DNA of 64,000 nt from the NCBI RefSeq assembly GCF_014284475.1, contig NZ_WJBC01000005.1, positions 62,001 to 126,000 of the forward strand. The letters run 5' to 3'. The DNA is from Acetobacterium fimetarium (lineage in GTDB: Bacteria > Bacillota > Clostridia > Eubacteriales > Eubacteriaceae). The position numbers were made by a program, and so were the translations under genes. The notes below the pieces were generated by a model. The model saw only the letters and a list, made by a program, of their open reading frames with translations, ran no database searches and was not told the DNA's origin. Positions 31,004 to 39,046 of the stretch are shown here, in pieces; positions within the stretch are counted from its first letter, which is position 1; each line of letters opens with the position of its first letter.

Positions 31004-32221
31004 CTAAGCAACAAGACGCTCCTGTTGCTTCTCTTTATTCAAGCGTTTCATTTCTGCCATTGCAGAATCGAATGTTGCATGTGCGTAATAGTTCAGCGTC
31101 ATGGCTATATTAGCATGTCCCATAATGTACTGTAATGCCTTTGGATTCATTCCTGCATTTGCATAGTTGGTACAGAATGTATGTCGCAAACTATGTGGAG
31201 TGATGTGTGGCAATTTATCCTCGTTATACTTATTGTATTTCTTAACAAGACCTTTCATCATGCCGTTGTAATCACTTGCCACTTTTGGATAGTTCTTTCT
31301 ATTAAGAAAGAGGAAATCACTATATCCATCAATCTCAACACGCTTATCATTCTTTCGATTCGCTAACACTCGCTTAAATGCTTGATAGGCTTCTTCAACC
31401 ATAGGAACTTGACGTTCGCCACTTTTGGTCTTTGGTGTTTCAATGTAGTACCCAATTTCAGTATCTCTCAATAGCTGATGGTCTATATTGACAAGACGAT
31501 TCTCAAAATCTAAATCTGGAAGTGTCAAACCACCAAACTCTGAAATACGAAGACCTGTTTTTAAGAGTATCAGAATTTCATCATAATTTTTGCTGTAGGT
31601 TTTATCAGCTTTTGCAAAGGCTAACAGTTTTTCTTCCTGTTCTTCTGTTAGTACGGTCTTAGGGACAGTATCATCATCAAGAACTGCTTTCAGTTGAAAG
31701 TCAAATGGATTCTTCCGAACACAATCATCTTGTATAGCAATATAGAATGAAGCCTTTAAAGAACGTTTGTAGTTATTGATGGTTTGATAAGCATAACCAT
31801 TTTCACTCATTCTAATAGCCCATTCTTTAGCGTCTGATGGCTTAATACTGTCAATACTTCTTACACCTAACTTGTCTTTCTTCAAAATATCCATAAGATA
31901 TTTGCGTCCAGTTTCAGTGTTTTTTCTAACCTTTGGTCTTTGAGCGTTCTGTTTTGCGTAAAGCTGGCAGAGTGTCATTTTCTTTCCTACAACATCAATA
32001 CCATCATGAATGTCTTTCTGTAACTCTGCGATTTTCTCTCTAAGTGAGATACAATCACGCTTTCCTGCTGGTACTCGGTCTGTAGCCACAAGTTTCCACG
32101 AGTAAACAAATTGCGGTTCTCCAAATGAATCTATATATTTGTATAAGTATCTTCCGTCTTTTCGTTGGCTCTCTCCAGTCTTTAAGATTCGACCTTTATT
32201 GTCACGTCTTTTTTCTGACAT
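31004..32221 (-). CDS. int: Tn916 integrase (tyrosine recombinase)
   Basis: This 405-residue recombinase has an N-terminal arm-binding domain, a core-binding domain and a C-terminal catalytic domain with Arg in LKTGLRISEFGG, HSLRHTF, MGHAN and the nucleophile Tyr in TLNYYAHAT. It excises and integrates the element, needing little homology at targets. AAGGAG lies upstream of the ATG. It is the last gene at the left end, next to xis. Confidence 0.98.
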   Translation of the reverse strand: MSEKRRDNKGRILKTGESQRKDGRYLYKYIDSFGEPQFVYSWKLVATDRVPAGKRDCISLREKIAELQKDIHDGIDVVGKKMTLCQLYAKQNAQRPKVRKNTETGRKYLMDILKKDKLGVRSIDSIKPSDAKEWAIRMSENGYAYQTINNYKRSLKASFYIAIQDDCVRKNPFDFQLKAVLDDDTVPKTVLTEEQEEKLLAFAKADKTYSKNYDEILILLKTGLRISEFGGLTLPDLDFENRLVNIDHQLLRDTEIGYYIETPKTKSGERQVPMVEEAYQAFKRVLANRKNDKRVEIDGYSDFLFLNRKNYPKVASDYNGMMKGLVKKYNKYNEDKLPHITPHSLRHTFCTNYANAGMNPKALQYIMGHANIAMTLNYYAHATFDSAMAEMKRLNKEKQQERLVA

Positions 32222-32302
32222 GGCATTTGCTCCTTTCCTTTATGGAAAGAGCCTTGATACGACTTAATACTATTTTATCATATACAAGACCCTTTGGCGA
32301 CG

Positions 32303-32506
32303 CTAGATTGCGTCCAATGTATCTATAATTTTTTCAAATTGTTTTCGTTTAATCTGAATACGATTGCCATTCATAATCAGCCAATTTGCATTTTTATTTT
32401 CCTCTGCCAAGCGTCGTAGCTTGTTTTCGCCAATACGAAAATATTTTGACGCTTCTTCAATGGTTAGGGTATAACGTTCCCAAATAGGAATGTCAGTCTG
32501 CTTCAT
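32303..32506 (-). CDS. xis: Tn916 excisionase
   Basis: A 67-residue basic winged-helix protein, beginning [19 protein letters not shown] and containing [18 protein letters not shown], identical in form to Tn916 Xis. It binds the element ends and directs Int towards excision. AAGGAGGA precedes the ATG. It is cotranscribed with int 81 nt downstream. Confidence 0.97.
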
Positions 32507-32966
32507 AAAATCCTCCTTTCCAAATCACTTATTTGGATTTCATAAAAGTTGTTTTACCAGCAATCGAACAGCTTTAGCAAAGCTCACGGGAGTTCCACCC
32601 CTGCATGGTTCTCATGTAGCCATACTCATTGCCTGCGACGGTTTTATCACGCTCGGACTATTGACTGTATGGGAGTATCATTATCACGATAAGAATGTCG
32701 TTGCAGGCAATCCTGCTAAAGATTGCTTCTCGGATCACTAACATGAATCGCTCGCTATCTTTATAAGATAGGTCATGGCGGTTAGTTCCGTTGGCTCTTT
32801 TCTTATCGAAACGTATTCGATTACTTTTATTCAGTTTTCAAAGAACAATGGCTCGTTAGCCTATCAAAACACATTGAAAGCTCAATATGCTTTGGTGGAA
32901 TAACAAACCTCCCTGTTCGGGAAGCGTGGAATGGTTTAGCACGCTTCCACGAAAGGAGAGAGGATA
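32507..32966. other. Transposon region between orf8 and xis
   Basis: This 460 bp stretch holds no gene I can support. A plus-strand frame at 32490-32741 corresponds to the place where some Tn916 annotations put orf5, but it has no ribosome site and opposes the surrounding transcription. The inverted pair GAAGCGTG/CACGCTTC near 32920-32950 may form a hairpin. Transcripts from the orf7 promoter must pass here to reach xis and int. Confidence 0.4.
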
Positions 32967-33197
32967 TTACTTAATTTCAAATGACAAAATCTTTGTAATC
33001 AGTCTGGTTTCCATTCTTCCACGTAAGACTTCATCAACGACCATACTTTGATTGCCATATTCATCTTTCATAAGTCGTAGGGAACGCTTCGTTATGTACC
33101 CTCTGTAATGATGTAGAATCTGGTTAATCGCTTCGGTATCGCCATCTGTTGCCTTTACAATGAGAGGAAAGGGAATCATAGGATATTGTGTTTTCAT
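32967..33197 (-). CDS. orf8: Tn916 Orf8, helix-turn-helix regulator
   Basis: This 76-residue protein corresponds to Orf8 of Tn916 (MKTQYPMIPFPLIVKATDG), a small helix-turn-helix domain protein. With Orf7 it is reported to switch on transcription through xis, int and, in the circular form, the transfer genes. Its start overlaps the end of orf7 by 4 nt, showing translational coupling. Confidence 0.93.
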   Translation of the reverse strand: MKTQYPMIPFPLIVKATDGDTEAINQILHHYRGYITKRSLRLMKDEYGNQSMVVDEVLRGRMETRLITKILSFEIK

Positions 33198-33616
33198 TCT
33201 TCAAATTCCTCCATAAACTTTTTAATTAAGGCTAGTCCACTGGTTCTATGCCGATAGACAGTAGAACGGTTCAATTTCAACAGGTCTGCAATTTCTGAAT
33301 CGCTCATGTCCATAAAGTAAAACAGCAGTAGAATTTCACGTTTCTTGTCTGGCAACTCACGTAATGCTTCACTCAACAAATCATTTTCAACGCCTACTGA
33401 TAACCCATTGAGTGTAAAAATCTGAAAGTCAGTTGAATAGTTATCTGTTGTCGCAAACTGGCTAACAAGATAATCGCCAACATCCGAAAAGGACACCTCA
33501 CGCTTTGCAATCCTTGAAAGATAAAGCATATAATTCTTTCGCTCGTCTTCCATAGCACGTTTACAGATATAGTCAAACTGATTTTCTATTGTGGTCTGAA
33601 AAGAAGATGGTTTCAT
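33194..33616 (-). CDS. orf7: Tn916 Orf7, sigma-70-like regulator
   Basis: A 140-residue protein starts at ATG 33616, preceded by AAAGGGGGTGAG; an in-frame GTG three codons earlier overlaps that site and is less likely. The C-terminal half has a sigma region 4-type helix-turn-helix (LPDKKREILLLFYFMDMS then EIADLLKLNRSTVYRHR). It works with Orf8 as activator of the conjugation programme, downstream of tetracycline-induced read-through from tet(M). Confidence 0.94.
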   Translation of the reverse strand: MKPSSFQTTIENQFDYICKRAMEDERKNYMLYLSRIAKREVSFSDVGDYLVSQFATTDNYSTDFQIFTLNGLSVGVENDLLSEALRELPDKKREILLLFYFMDMSDSEIADLLKLNRSTVYRHRTSGLALIKKFMEEFEE

Positions 33617-33747
33617 GTTTCTCACCCCCTTTCTGTCTAGGAAAGGAAGTGAGCCTTGCTCGTTTATCTCCTTTCACTCTTAGTCCCAATGTGAAAGGGG
33701 GATTTGTTGCATTACTGATAAATAAACTTTGTAAAAAAGTTCTGAAT

Positions 33748-33793
33748 AGCCAAAAAAGCATATAAACAGATTTATTTCTCTGTTTACATGCTT
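33748..33793 (-). terminator. Terminator upstream of orf7
   Basis: On the minus strand AAGCATGTAAACAGA (33793-33779) pairs with TCTGTTTATATGCTT (33770-33756), one mismatch in 15, followed by TTTTT. It would limit read-through from tet(M) into orf7 and orf8. Confidence 0.8.
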
Positions 33794-33852
33794 CTGTTAT
33801 TCTATCTATATGATTTATAAAACCACATTGGTGGACGTACTTATCTATTGCA

Positions 33853-33916
33853 GATAGACGACTTTTTTTGACAAGAACCCAATGTAAGGAAATTTATTGT
33901 ATATGATGTACTTCAT
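33853..33916 (-). other. Possible 23-codon frame in the orf10 area
   Basis: On the minus strand an ATG at 33916 opens 23 codons reading MKYIIYNKFPYIGF and so on; a TTGGAGG lies 12 nt upstream, rather far. Tn916 maps place orf10 in this area. Evidence is too thin to call it a gene. A plus-direction hairpin, AGCACTAC (33981-33988) with GTAGTGCT (34018-34025) then TTTTT, lies next to it. Confidence 0.3.
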
Positions 33917-34120
33917 GGCGACGTTGACCTCCAACAAACCGCCATTTGGAAGTAATATACAATATTTTAACAGCGTAAATAGCACTACCATATAACGGTT
34001 TTTTTTATTGGCGTTTAGTAGTGCTTTTTATTAAATATAAACCTATAAACCATATAACACGTTTTTCTATACCTGTTTTTAATTCAGTAGGAACAATAAA
34101 ATGTATAGAGGTGGTCTACT

Positions 34121-34474
34121 ATGCGTAAAAAAGAAGATAAATATGATTTTAGAGCCTTTGGTTTAGCCATTAAAGAAGCTCGATTGAAACGAGGTTTAAC
34201 TCGTGAACAAGTGGGAGCATTGATTGAAATTGACCCACGGTACTTAACTAATATTGAAAATAAAGGGCAACACCCCAGCATACAAGTTCTTTATGACCTT
34301 GTATCGTTACTTCATGTTTCCGTTGATGAATTTTTCTTACCTGCTAATAACTTGGTAAAAAGCACCCGACGATTACAGATAGAGAAATACATGGATAGCT
34401 TTACAGACAAAGAACTATCCTTAATGGAATCTTTAGCCAGCGGTATCAACGAAGCAAGAAACATCGAAGACTAA
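34121..34474 (+). CDS. orf9: Tn916 Orf9, XRE-family repressor
   Basis: A 117-residue protein with an N-terminal Cro/CI helix-turn-helix ([21 protein letters not shown], positions about 16-36, then [16 protein letters not shown]). It is the only gene of the element on the plus strand. In Tn916 it is thought to repress the orf7 promoter, with its transcript opposed by read-through from tet(M). AGAGGTGG precedes the ATG. Confidence 0.93.
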   Translation: MRKKEDKYDFRAFGLAIKEARLKRGLTREQVGALIEIDPRYLTNIENKGQHPSIQVLYDLVSLLHVSVDEFFLPANNLVKSTRRLQIEKYMDSFTDKELSLMESLASGINEARNIED

Positions 34475-34500
34475 TTAAAAGAATCCATACATAACGGAAA

Positions 34501-34542
34501 GAGCCGATAAAATGAGATTGTATTAATCTCATTTTATCGGCT
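34501..34542. terminator. Bidirectional terminator between orf9 and the KTR protein gene
   Basis: GAGCCGATAAAATGAGATT and AATCTCATTTTATCGGCTC form a perfect 19 bp stem with a 4 nt loop between converging genes. Confidence 0.9.
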
Positions 34543-34722
34543 CTGCGTCTTTGCGTCTGGCTCTGTAATCACAGTTACTTTGAACTGCTTTATTTCAATT
34601 AAATTTTCTTGTCTGCATTTCGGACAATAGAGGGGGAATTTTTTTAATTCAGTATCTTCCCTTATCTTTAATCGTGTTTTATTTCCACATACAGGACACA
34701 ATATCCACTTGTAGTTTATAAT
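34534..34722 (-). CDS. Cysteine-rich KTR-domain protein (Tn916 small ORF after tet(M)), non-ATG start
   Basis: A 62-codon frame follows AGGAGG by 8 nt and opens with ATT at 34722, with no ATG available. The product has two zinc-knuckle-like pairs, CPVC followed by GNKTR and CPKC, 22 residues apart, and is widely found next to tet(M) as a KTR-domain protein. Its role is unknown. The first codon is the doubtful point: ATT is a rare start, but the strong ribosome site and Cys pattern support expression. It lies 98 nt after the tet(M) stop and ends in the bidirectional terminator. Confidence 0.75.
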   Translation of the reverse strand: MINYKWILCPVCGNKTRLKIREDTELKKFPLYCPKCRQENLIEIKQFKVTVITEPDAKTQSR

Positions 34723-34819
34723 AACTATCTCCTCCTTTACACTTTAATTCAAATCTTTATTAAAAAATATTTCATCTTATTTAACAAGAAACCATATTTA
34801 TATAACAACATAAAATACA

Positions 34820-36739
34820 CTAAGTTATTTTATTGAACATATATCGTACTTTATCTATCCGACTATTTGGACGACGGGGCTGGCAAACAGGTTCACCGGT
34901 AGTAACATGGTACCCTTTTAACTCTGTTAAACAAACACTACGTCCATTTGTAAAGAAAGTTAAATCACTACGATATTCTTGAATACACCGAGCAGGGATT
35001 TCTCCACTAAGAATGACCTCATTATTTTTCAATTGAGTGTCTACGATGTTCGCACAATATTTAGGAGCATCGTTGTATGCTCGTGAAAGATATTCCTGTG
35101 GCGCATAAATTTTAAAACTAAGATATGGCTCTAACAATTCTGTTCCAGCTTTTTTTAAGACTTGTTCCAATACAATAGGAGCAAGCATCCGAAAATCTGC
35201 TGGGGTACTAACAGGGCTATAGTATAAGCCATACTTAAAACAGATTTTACAGTCCGTCACATTCCAACCATACAATCCTTGTTCACAGCCATAGCGTATC
35301 CCCTCCATAACTGCATTTTGAAACGATTGATTTAAGTATCCAAGAGAAACCGAGCTCTCATACTGTACTCCGCTCCCTAATGGAAGCTGTGCTACAGATA
35401 GACCAATGGAAGCCCAGAAAGGATTCGGTGGAACTTCGATGTGAATGGTATACTCTGCTTTTTTTAACGGTCTTTCCATATAAATGACTGTAGGCTCTTT
35501 TATTTCTATCTCCACATGATACTTTTCTTGCAGCAGAGCACAAGTCACTTCCATTTGTACTTTCCCTAAGAAAGAAAGTATGATTTCATGTGTCGCAGAA
35601 TCCACATAATATCGCAGAAGCGGGTCACTGTCGGAGATTTCTAAAAGTGCATCAAGTAACATTTCCCTTTGTTGAGGTTTGCTCGGTTCAACAGTCGTTT
35701 GCAGCAGAGGGAGGGGATTTTCAATTCTCTCTCTCTGTGGCAATAGCTTTGTATCTCCAAGAACACTATTTAACTTCAAAAACTCATTCTGCAAAATAAC
35801 AATTTCCCCGGAATAAGCCTTATCGATTTTACATAATTCACCATTTATTGAAGTATACATTTCTGTAATTTTTATTTTTTCCTTTTCCGATATTCTAACC
35901 GAATCTCGCAAATGCAGTACGCCACTATAAAGACGTATATATGCAAGACGCTGTCTTTTTTCCGAATACTCAATTTTGAAAACTTTTCCGCAAAGTTCAG
36001 ACTGACCTCGATGTGTTGATGAATAAAATTTATTCGTAATCACTTCTATAAGGTTATCAATCCCTATATTGTTTTTTGCACTTCCGTGATAAACAGGGAA
36101 CAGGGAACAATTATGAAATCTTATGCTTTCCTCTTGTTCGAGTTCTAATGCTTCCAATAATTTCCCAGACGTATATTTCTCCAAAAGGTAATCATTTCCT
36201 TCTATTACCATATCCCATTGTTCAGATTCGGTAAAGTTCATTACACGCATATTAGGATGCAGTTCTACCTTCTGTTTGATTACAATTTCCGCAGAAAGTT
36301 TCTCTTTAATATCCTGATAAACCGTTGATAAATCAATTCCATTTTGGTCAATCTTATTGATAAAAAAGATTGTGGGAATACCTATTTTCCTAAGTGCATG
36401 AAACAATATACGAGTTTGTGCTTGTACGCCATCTTTTGCAGAAATCAGTAGAATTGCCCCATCTAATACTGATAATGAACGATATACTTCTGCTAAAAAA
36501 TCCATATGTCCTGGCGTGTCTATGATGTTCATCTTAGTATTTTTCCACTGAAAAGAGGTTATCGCCGTCTGAATTGTAATTCCTCTCTGACGTTCTAAAA
36601 GCGTATTATCCGTTTTCGTTGTACCTCTGTCCACGCTTCCTAATTCTGTAATCGCTCCACTGTTATATAATAAGCTTTCTGTTAAGGTAGTTTTTCCCGC
36701 ATCAACATGAGCTAAAACTCCAATATTAATAATTTTCAT
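34820..36739 (-). CDS. tetM: Tetracycline resistance ribosomal protection protein Tet(M)
   Basis: This 639-residue EF-G-like GTPase releases tetracycline from the ribosome. The GTPase motifs AHVDAGKTT (residues 9-17), DTPGHMDF and NKID, and the C-terminal domain IV loop region ([13 protein letters not shown]) are intact. The start is the ATG at 36739 (MKIINIGV), preceded by GGAGG by 8 nt; an ATG five codons earlier overlaps the orf12 stop and lacks a ribosome site. Expression is governed by the attenuator in the leader. Sequence is close to the Tn916 allele with scattered substitutions, as usual for mosaic tet(M) alleles. Confidence 0.98.
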   Translation of the reverse strand: MKIINIGVLAHVDAGKTTLTESLLYNSGAITELGSVDRGTTKTDNTLLERQRGITIQTAITSFQWKNTKMNIIDTPGHMDFLAEVYRSLSVLDGAILLISAKDGVQAQTRILFHALRKIGIPTIFFINKIDQNGIDLSTVYQDIKEKLSAEIVIKQKVELHPNMRVMNFTESEQWDMVIEGNDYLLEKYTSGKLLEALELEQEESIRFHNCSLFPVYHGSAKNNIGIDNLIEVITNKFYSSTHRGQSELCGKVFKIEYSEKRQRLAYIRLYSGVLHLRDSVRISEKEKIKITEMYTSINGELCKIDKAYSGEIVILQNEFLKLNSVLGDTKLLPQRERIENPLPLLQTTVEPSKPQQREMLLDALLEISDSDPLLRYYVDSATHEIILSFLGKVQMEVTCALLQEKYHVEIEIKEPTVIYMERPLKKAEYTIHIEVPPNPFWASIGLSVAQLPLGSGVQYESSVSLGYLNQSFQNAVMEGIRYGCEQGLYGWNVTDCKICFKYGLYYSPVSTPADFRMLAPIVLEQVLKKAGTELLEPYLSFKIYAPQEYLSRAYNDAPKYCANIVDTQLKNNEVILSGEIPARCIQEYRSDLTFFTNGRSVCLTELKGYHVTTGEPVCQPRRPNSRIDKVRYMFNKIT

Positions 36740-36754
36740 GTGATTTTCCTCCAT

Positions 36755-36841
36755 TCAAAAGCCCAAAAGGGCATAAAAATCCCAGTGATAAATACTCTTA
36801 TCACTGGGATTTTTATGCATAACCATAGGCATACAAAGCAT
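36755..36841 (-). CDS. orf12: tet(M) leader peptide Orf12
   Basis: A 28-codon frame beginning MLCMPMVMHKNPSDKS and ending YALLGF has GGAG 8 nt upstream of its ATG. In Tn916 the leader couples ribosome behaviour to transcription of tet(M): when tetracycline slows decoding, the terminator inside it does not form. The stop lies 15 nt before the tet(M) ATG. Confidence 0.9.
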   Translation of the reverse strand: MLCMPMVMHKNPSDKSIYHWDFYALLGF

Positions 36842-36985
36842 ACAGATATTCTCCGGATACTTTAGAATCACATGATAAAGGTATTCTTAAACTGGGTACA
36901 AAAAACTAAGCCCTCCTAAAAAAGGACATCCAATTATTTGTTCCCACTATCAAATTGACAGTTTATTTAAGAATACCTTGCCGCA
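36775..36985 (-). promoter_or_regulatory. tet(M) attenuator region
   Basis: Read on the minus strand, AAGGTATTCTTAAATAAACTG (about 36980-36960) is complementary to CAGTTTAAGAATACCTT (36893-36877), a long upstream hairpin. A terminator-like stem AAAATCCCAGTGATA/TATCACTGGGATTTTT (36815-36776) lies inside orf12. These are the elements of the known tetracycline-responsive attenuation of Tn916; read-through also feeds orf7 and orf8. Confidence 0.85.
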
Positions 36986-37115
36986 TATTTATTAACTCCT
37001 TTTAAATAGATACTTAAATAATAGCACGTAAGAGCATATTTGTAAAGGAATCTCCAATTTTTTATCAAAGAGAGTACGTGATTACAAAATAGCTGTAATA
37101 ATGTACCAATATTTG

Positions 37116-38048
37116 TTATTCTATAATCTTCCAATTACTCCCGTTCTTTTCAAGTACCAAATCAAATTGAGATACCTGCGTTGCTTTGGTCTGCTGGTCG
37201 ATATACTCCACTGTCAGCGATACCGTGACTTGATTATCCTTACGATTGTGAATAGGATTTACCAGTTCTTGAAAGATGTACTCTTTTCCGATTGGTTTTA
37301 ATATCCCGTCATTCACATAGTAGGAAAGTTCACTGGCTGTCGCTGTAGGATAGAGCTTGAAGAACGTCGTTAAAAACTCATTGATTTCATTGGTTGTAAT
37401 GGAATCAACCGTCCCCTCACTTTCAATGGCTTTTGGTTTATAACTTGATTTCTTAGGTATGTTGGTAATGGTCGGATTCTTAACCAGTACCATATTTCCA
37501 GAACCATCTACATAGACACTCACTATATAAGCAGAGTGGACGGTCTTTGTATTTTCTCCCTCTGTAATGAGCTGGTCTACACTGTAGGTTACATTAAACT
37601 CATTGTCGCCAGTTGGCTCTACCGTCCATATCTGAAATCCTCTTACAGAAGACGATACAGGAATATCTTTGCGTACTGTATCAACATTGAGAGCTTGAAG
37701 TTCATCTGTCAGATAGCCTTTTAGACTTTCCATTCGATTATCAATGGACTTATCGGATTGCTCCCATGAATAGTAGACTTTCGCAAAGTTCTCTACAAAA
37801 TTTTCTACATGATGAGTATCAACGTATTCCTTTTCTATGATAGTTGTTTCGTGAATAGTATGAGTATCTATAGCTGTAAAGTGCTTGAATATCGCAAAGC
37901 TGAAACTAAGCCCTAAAAGTACCCACAAGGCAATCACAACCTTTTTATGAGGATTGACCTTATAGACACGAGGTTTCTTTTCCTTTGGTATCTGTTTTTC
38001 TTTATTCTGATTTTTTCTAAATTTCATCATTAAATCTTCCTTTCTCAT
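37116..38048 (-). CDS. orf13: Conjugal transfer protein Orf13 (TcpC/VirB8-like)
   Basis: A 310-residue membrane-anchored protein with a basic N-terminus, one membrane helix (about residues 38-58) and two NTF2-like extracellular domains, as in TcpC and VirB8. It is a scaffold part of the mating channel. The frame begins at 38048, overlapping the orf14 stop by 4 nt; an ATG six codons later has a better ribosome site (AAGGAAG). It is the last transfer gene before the tet(M) leader. Confidence 0.93.
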   Translation of the reverse strand: MRKEDLMMKFRKNQNKEKQIPKEKKPRVYKVNPHKKVVIALWVLLGLSFSFAIFKHFTAIDTHTIHETTIIEKEYVDTHHVENFVENFAKVYYSWEQSDKSIDNRMESLKGYLTDELQALNVDTVRKDIPVSSSVRGFQIWTVEPTGDNEFNVTYSVDQLITEGENTKTVHSAYIVSVYVDGSGNMVLVKNPTITNIPKKSSYKPKAIESEGTVDSITTNEINEFLTTFFKLYPTATASELSYYVNDGILKPIGKEYIFQELVNPIHNRKDNQVTVSLTVEYIDQQTKATQVSQFDLVLEKNGSNWKIIE

Positions 38049-39046
38049 TGTTTGATTCGTCCTGCTCCCACTAAATGCTGTTGCCAGTAGGGGCTTGTTA
38101 AGTCGGCATAACCGATTGGGTCGCCTGCATGAAACATACGGTTATTGCCAAGGTATATCCCAACATGAGTAATATAAGAGCCAGCGTTATAGGTAGAATG
38201 AAAGAAAACCAAATCGCCAGCTTGTGCTTCCGATAGTGGGATATGCTGGGTCACATCATATTGCTGTTGTGCGGTTCGTGGTAAGTTAATTCCAGCTTTT
38301 CCATACGTCCATTGTGTCAGTCCGCTACAATCAAAAGAAGTAGTCGGGGAAGCTCCACCGTAAACGTATCGCCAGCCCTCATATTTCAGTGCTTCGTCCA
38401 TGATGGCTTGTACCGTATCATCATCAAACTCTGTTGTGACAAGATACTGCGTTACCAGTTGCACATAAAACATATTGCCATAGTTGTATCGCCAGCCCCC
38501 ATTGATAGGTATGGCTATGGGATTGGGGTAAGACACTTTTTCGCCACCTGAATACTCTTTTGAGAAACTTTGAGCCAGTTCAAAGGTATATTTATTTCCA
38601 CGATTAGCCACATACCCTAAGAAACCACCACCATAATTGTAGGACTGGATAACCGATTCTAAATCTACACTGAGCCTTTCGCTACTGGCTAATAATTCAC
38701 TGAAATACTTCACACCTTGCTTAATGGATTCTTCTGTACTCAATGAATTAGGTGGAAGACCGAGGGATTCCGAGGACTGCATAACATCTTCCGCAGTACC
38801 GCCCGATTCCACCTGTATAATCGCAAGAAGTATGTTGACATATTCTTCAACGCCATATTCTTTGGCATATTTTTCTACCATAGGCTTATGAGCCAGCACT
38901 TCTGCGGAAACATTCACACCTCCATAATGAATATTGGAAATTCCGCTGTCCTGTTCATCTGAAAATAAAATGGCAACAAACAGAAGCAGTGAGAAGACCA
39001 TCAAGAATAATCCAGAACCACCAATCACTAAAGTTTTCAACTTCAT
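38045..39046 (-). CDS. orf14: Orf14, cell-wall hydrolase (lytic transglycosylase plus NlpC/P60)
   Basis: A 333-residue exported protein with an N-terminal membrane helix, a lysozyme-like transglycosylase domain (catalytic Glu in AIIQVESGG) and a C-terminal NlpC/P60 peptidase domain with Cys in SFDCSGLTQW and His in ITHVGIYLG. It opens the wall for the conjugation machine, as VirB1 does. It overlaps its neighbours on both sides by 4 nt. Confidence 0.95.
   Translation of the reverse strand: MKLKTLVIGGSGLFLMVFSLLLFVAILFSDEQDSGISNIHYGGVNVSAEVLAHKPMVEKYAKEYGVEEYVNILLAIIQVESGGTAEDVMQSSESLGLPPNSLSTEESIKQGVKYFSELLASSERLSVDLESVIQSYNYGGGFLGYVANRGNKYTFELAQSFSKEYSGGEKVSYPNPIAIPINGGWRYNYGNMFYVQLVTQYLVTTEFDDDTVQAIMDEALKYEGWRYVYGGASPTTSFDCSGLTQWTYGKAGINLPRTAQQQYDVTQHIPLSEAQAGDLVFFHSTYNAGSYITHVGIYLGNNRMFHAGDPIGYADLTSPYWQQHLVGAGRIKQ

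Noticed and set aside
32490-32741. 83-codon plus-strand frame at the Tn916 orf5 position
   Set aside because: No ribosome site, opposite to xis/int transcription, no domain. Some annotations list orf5 here, but the sequence does not support it.
36740-36754. Five extra N-terminal codons of tet(M) from ATG 36754
   Set aside because: That ATG overlaps the orf12 stop and lacks a ribosome site; the standard MKIINIGV start has GGAGG.
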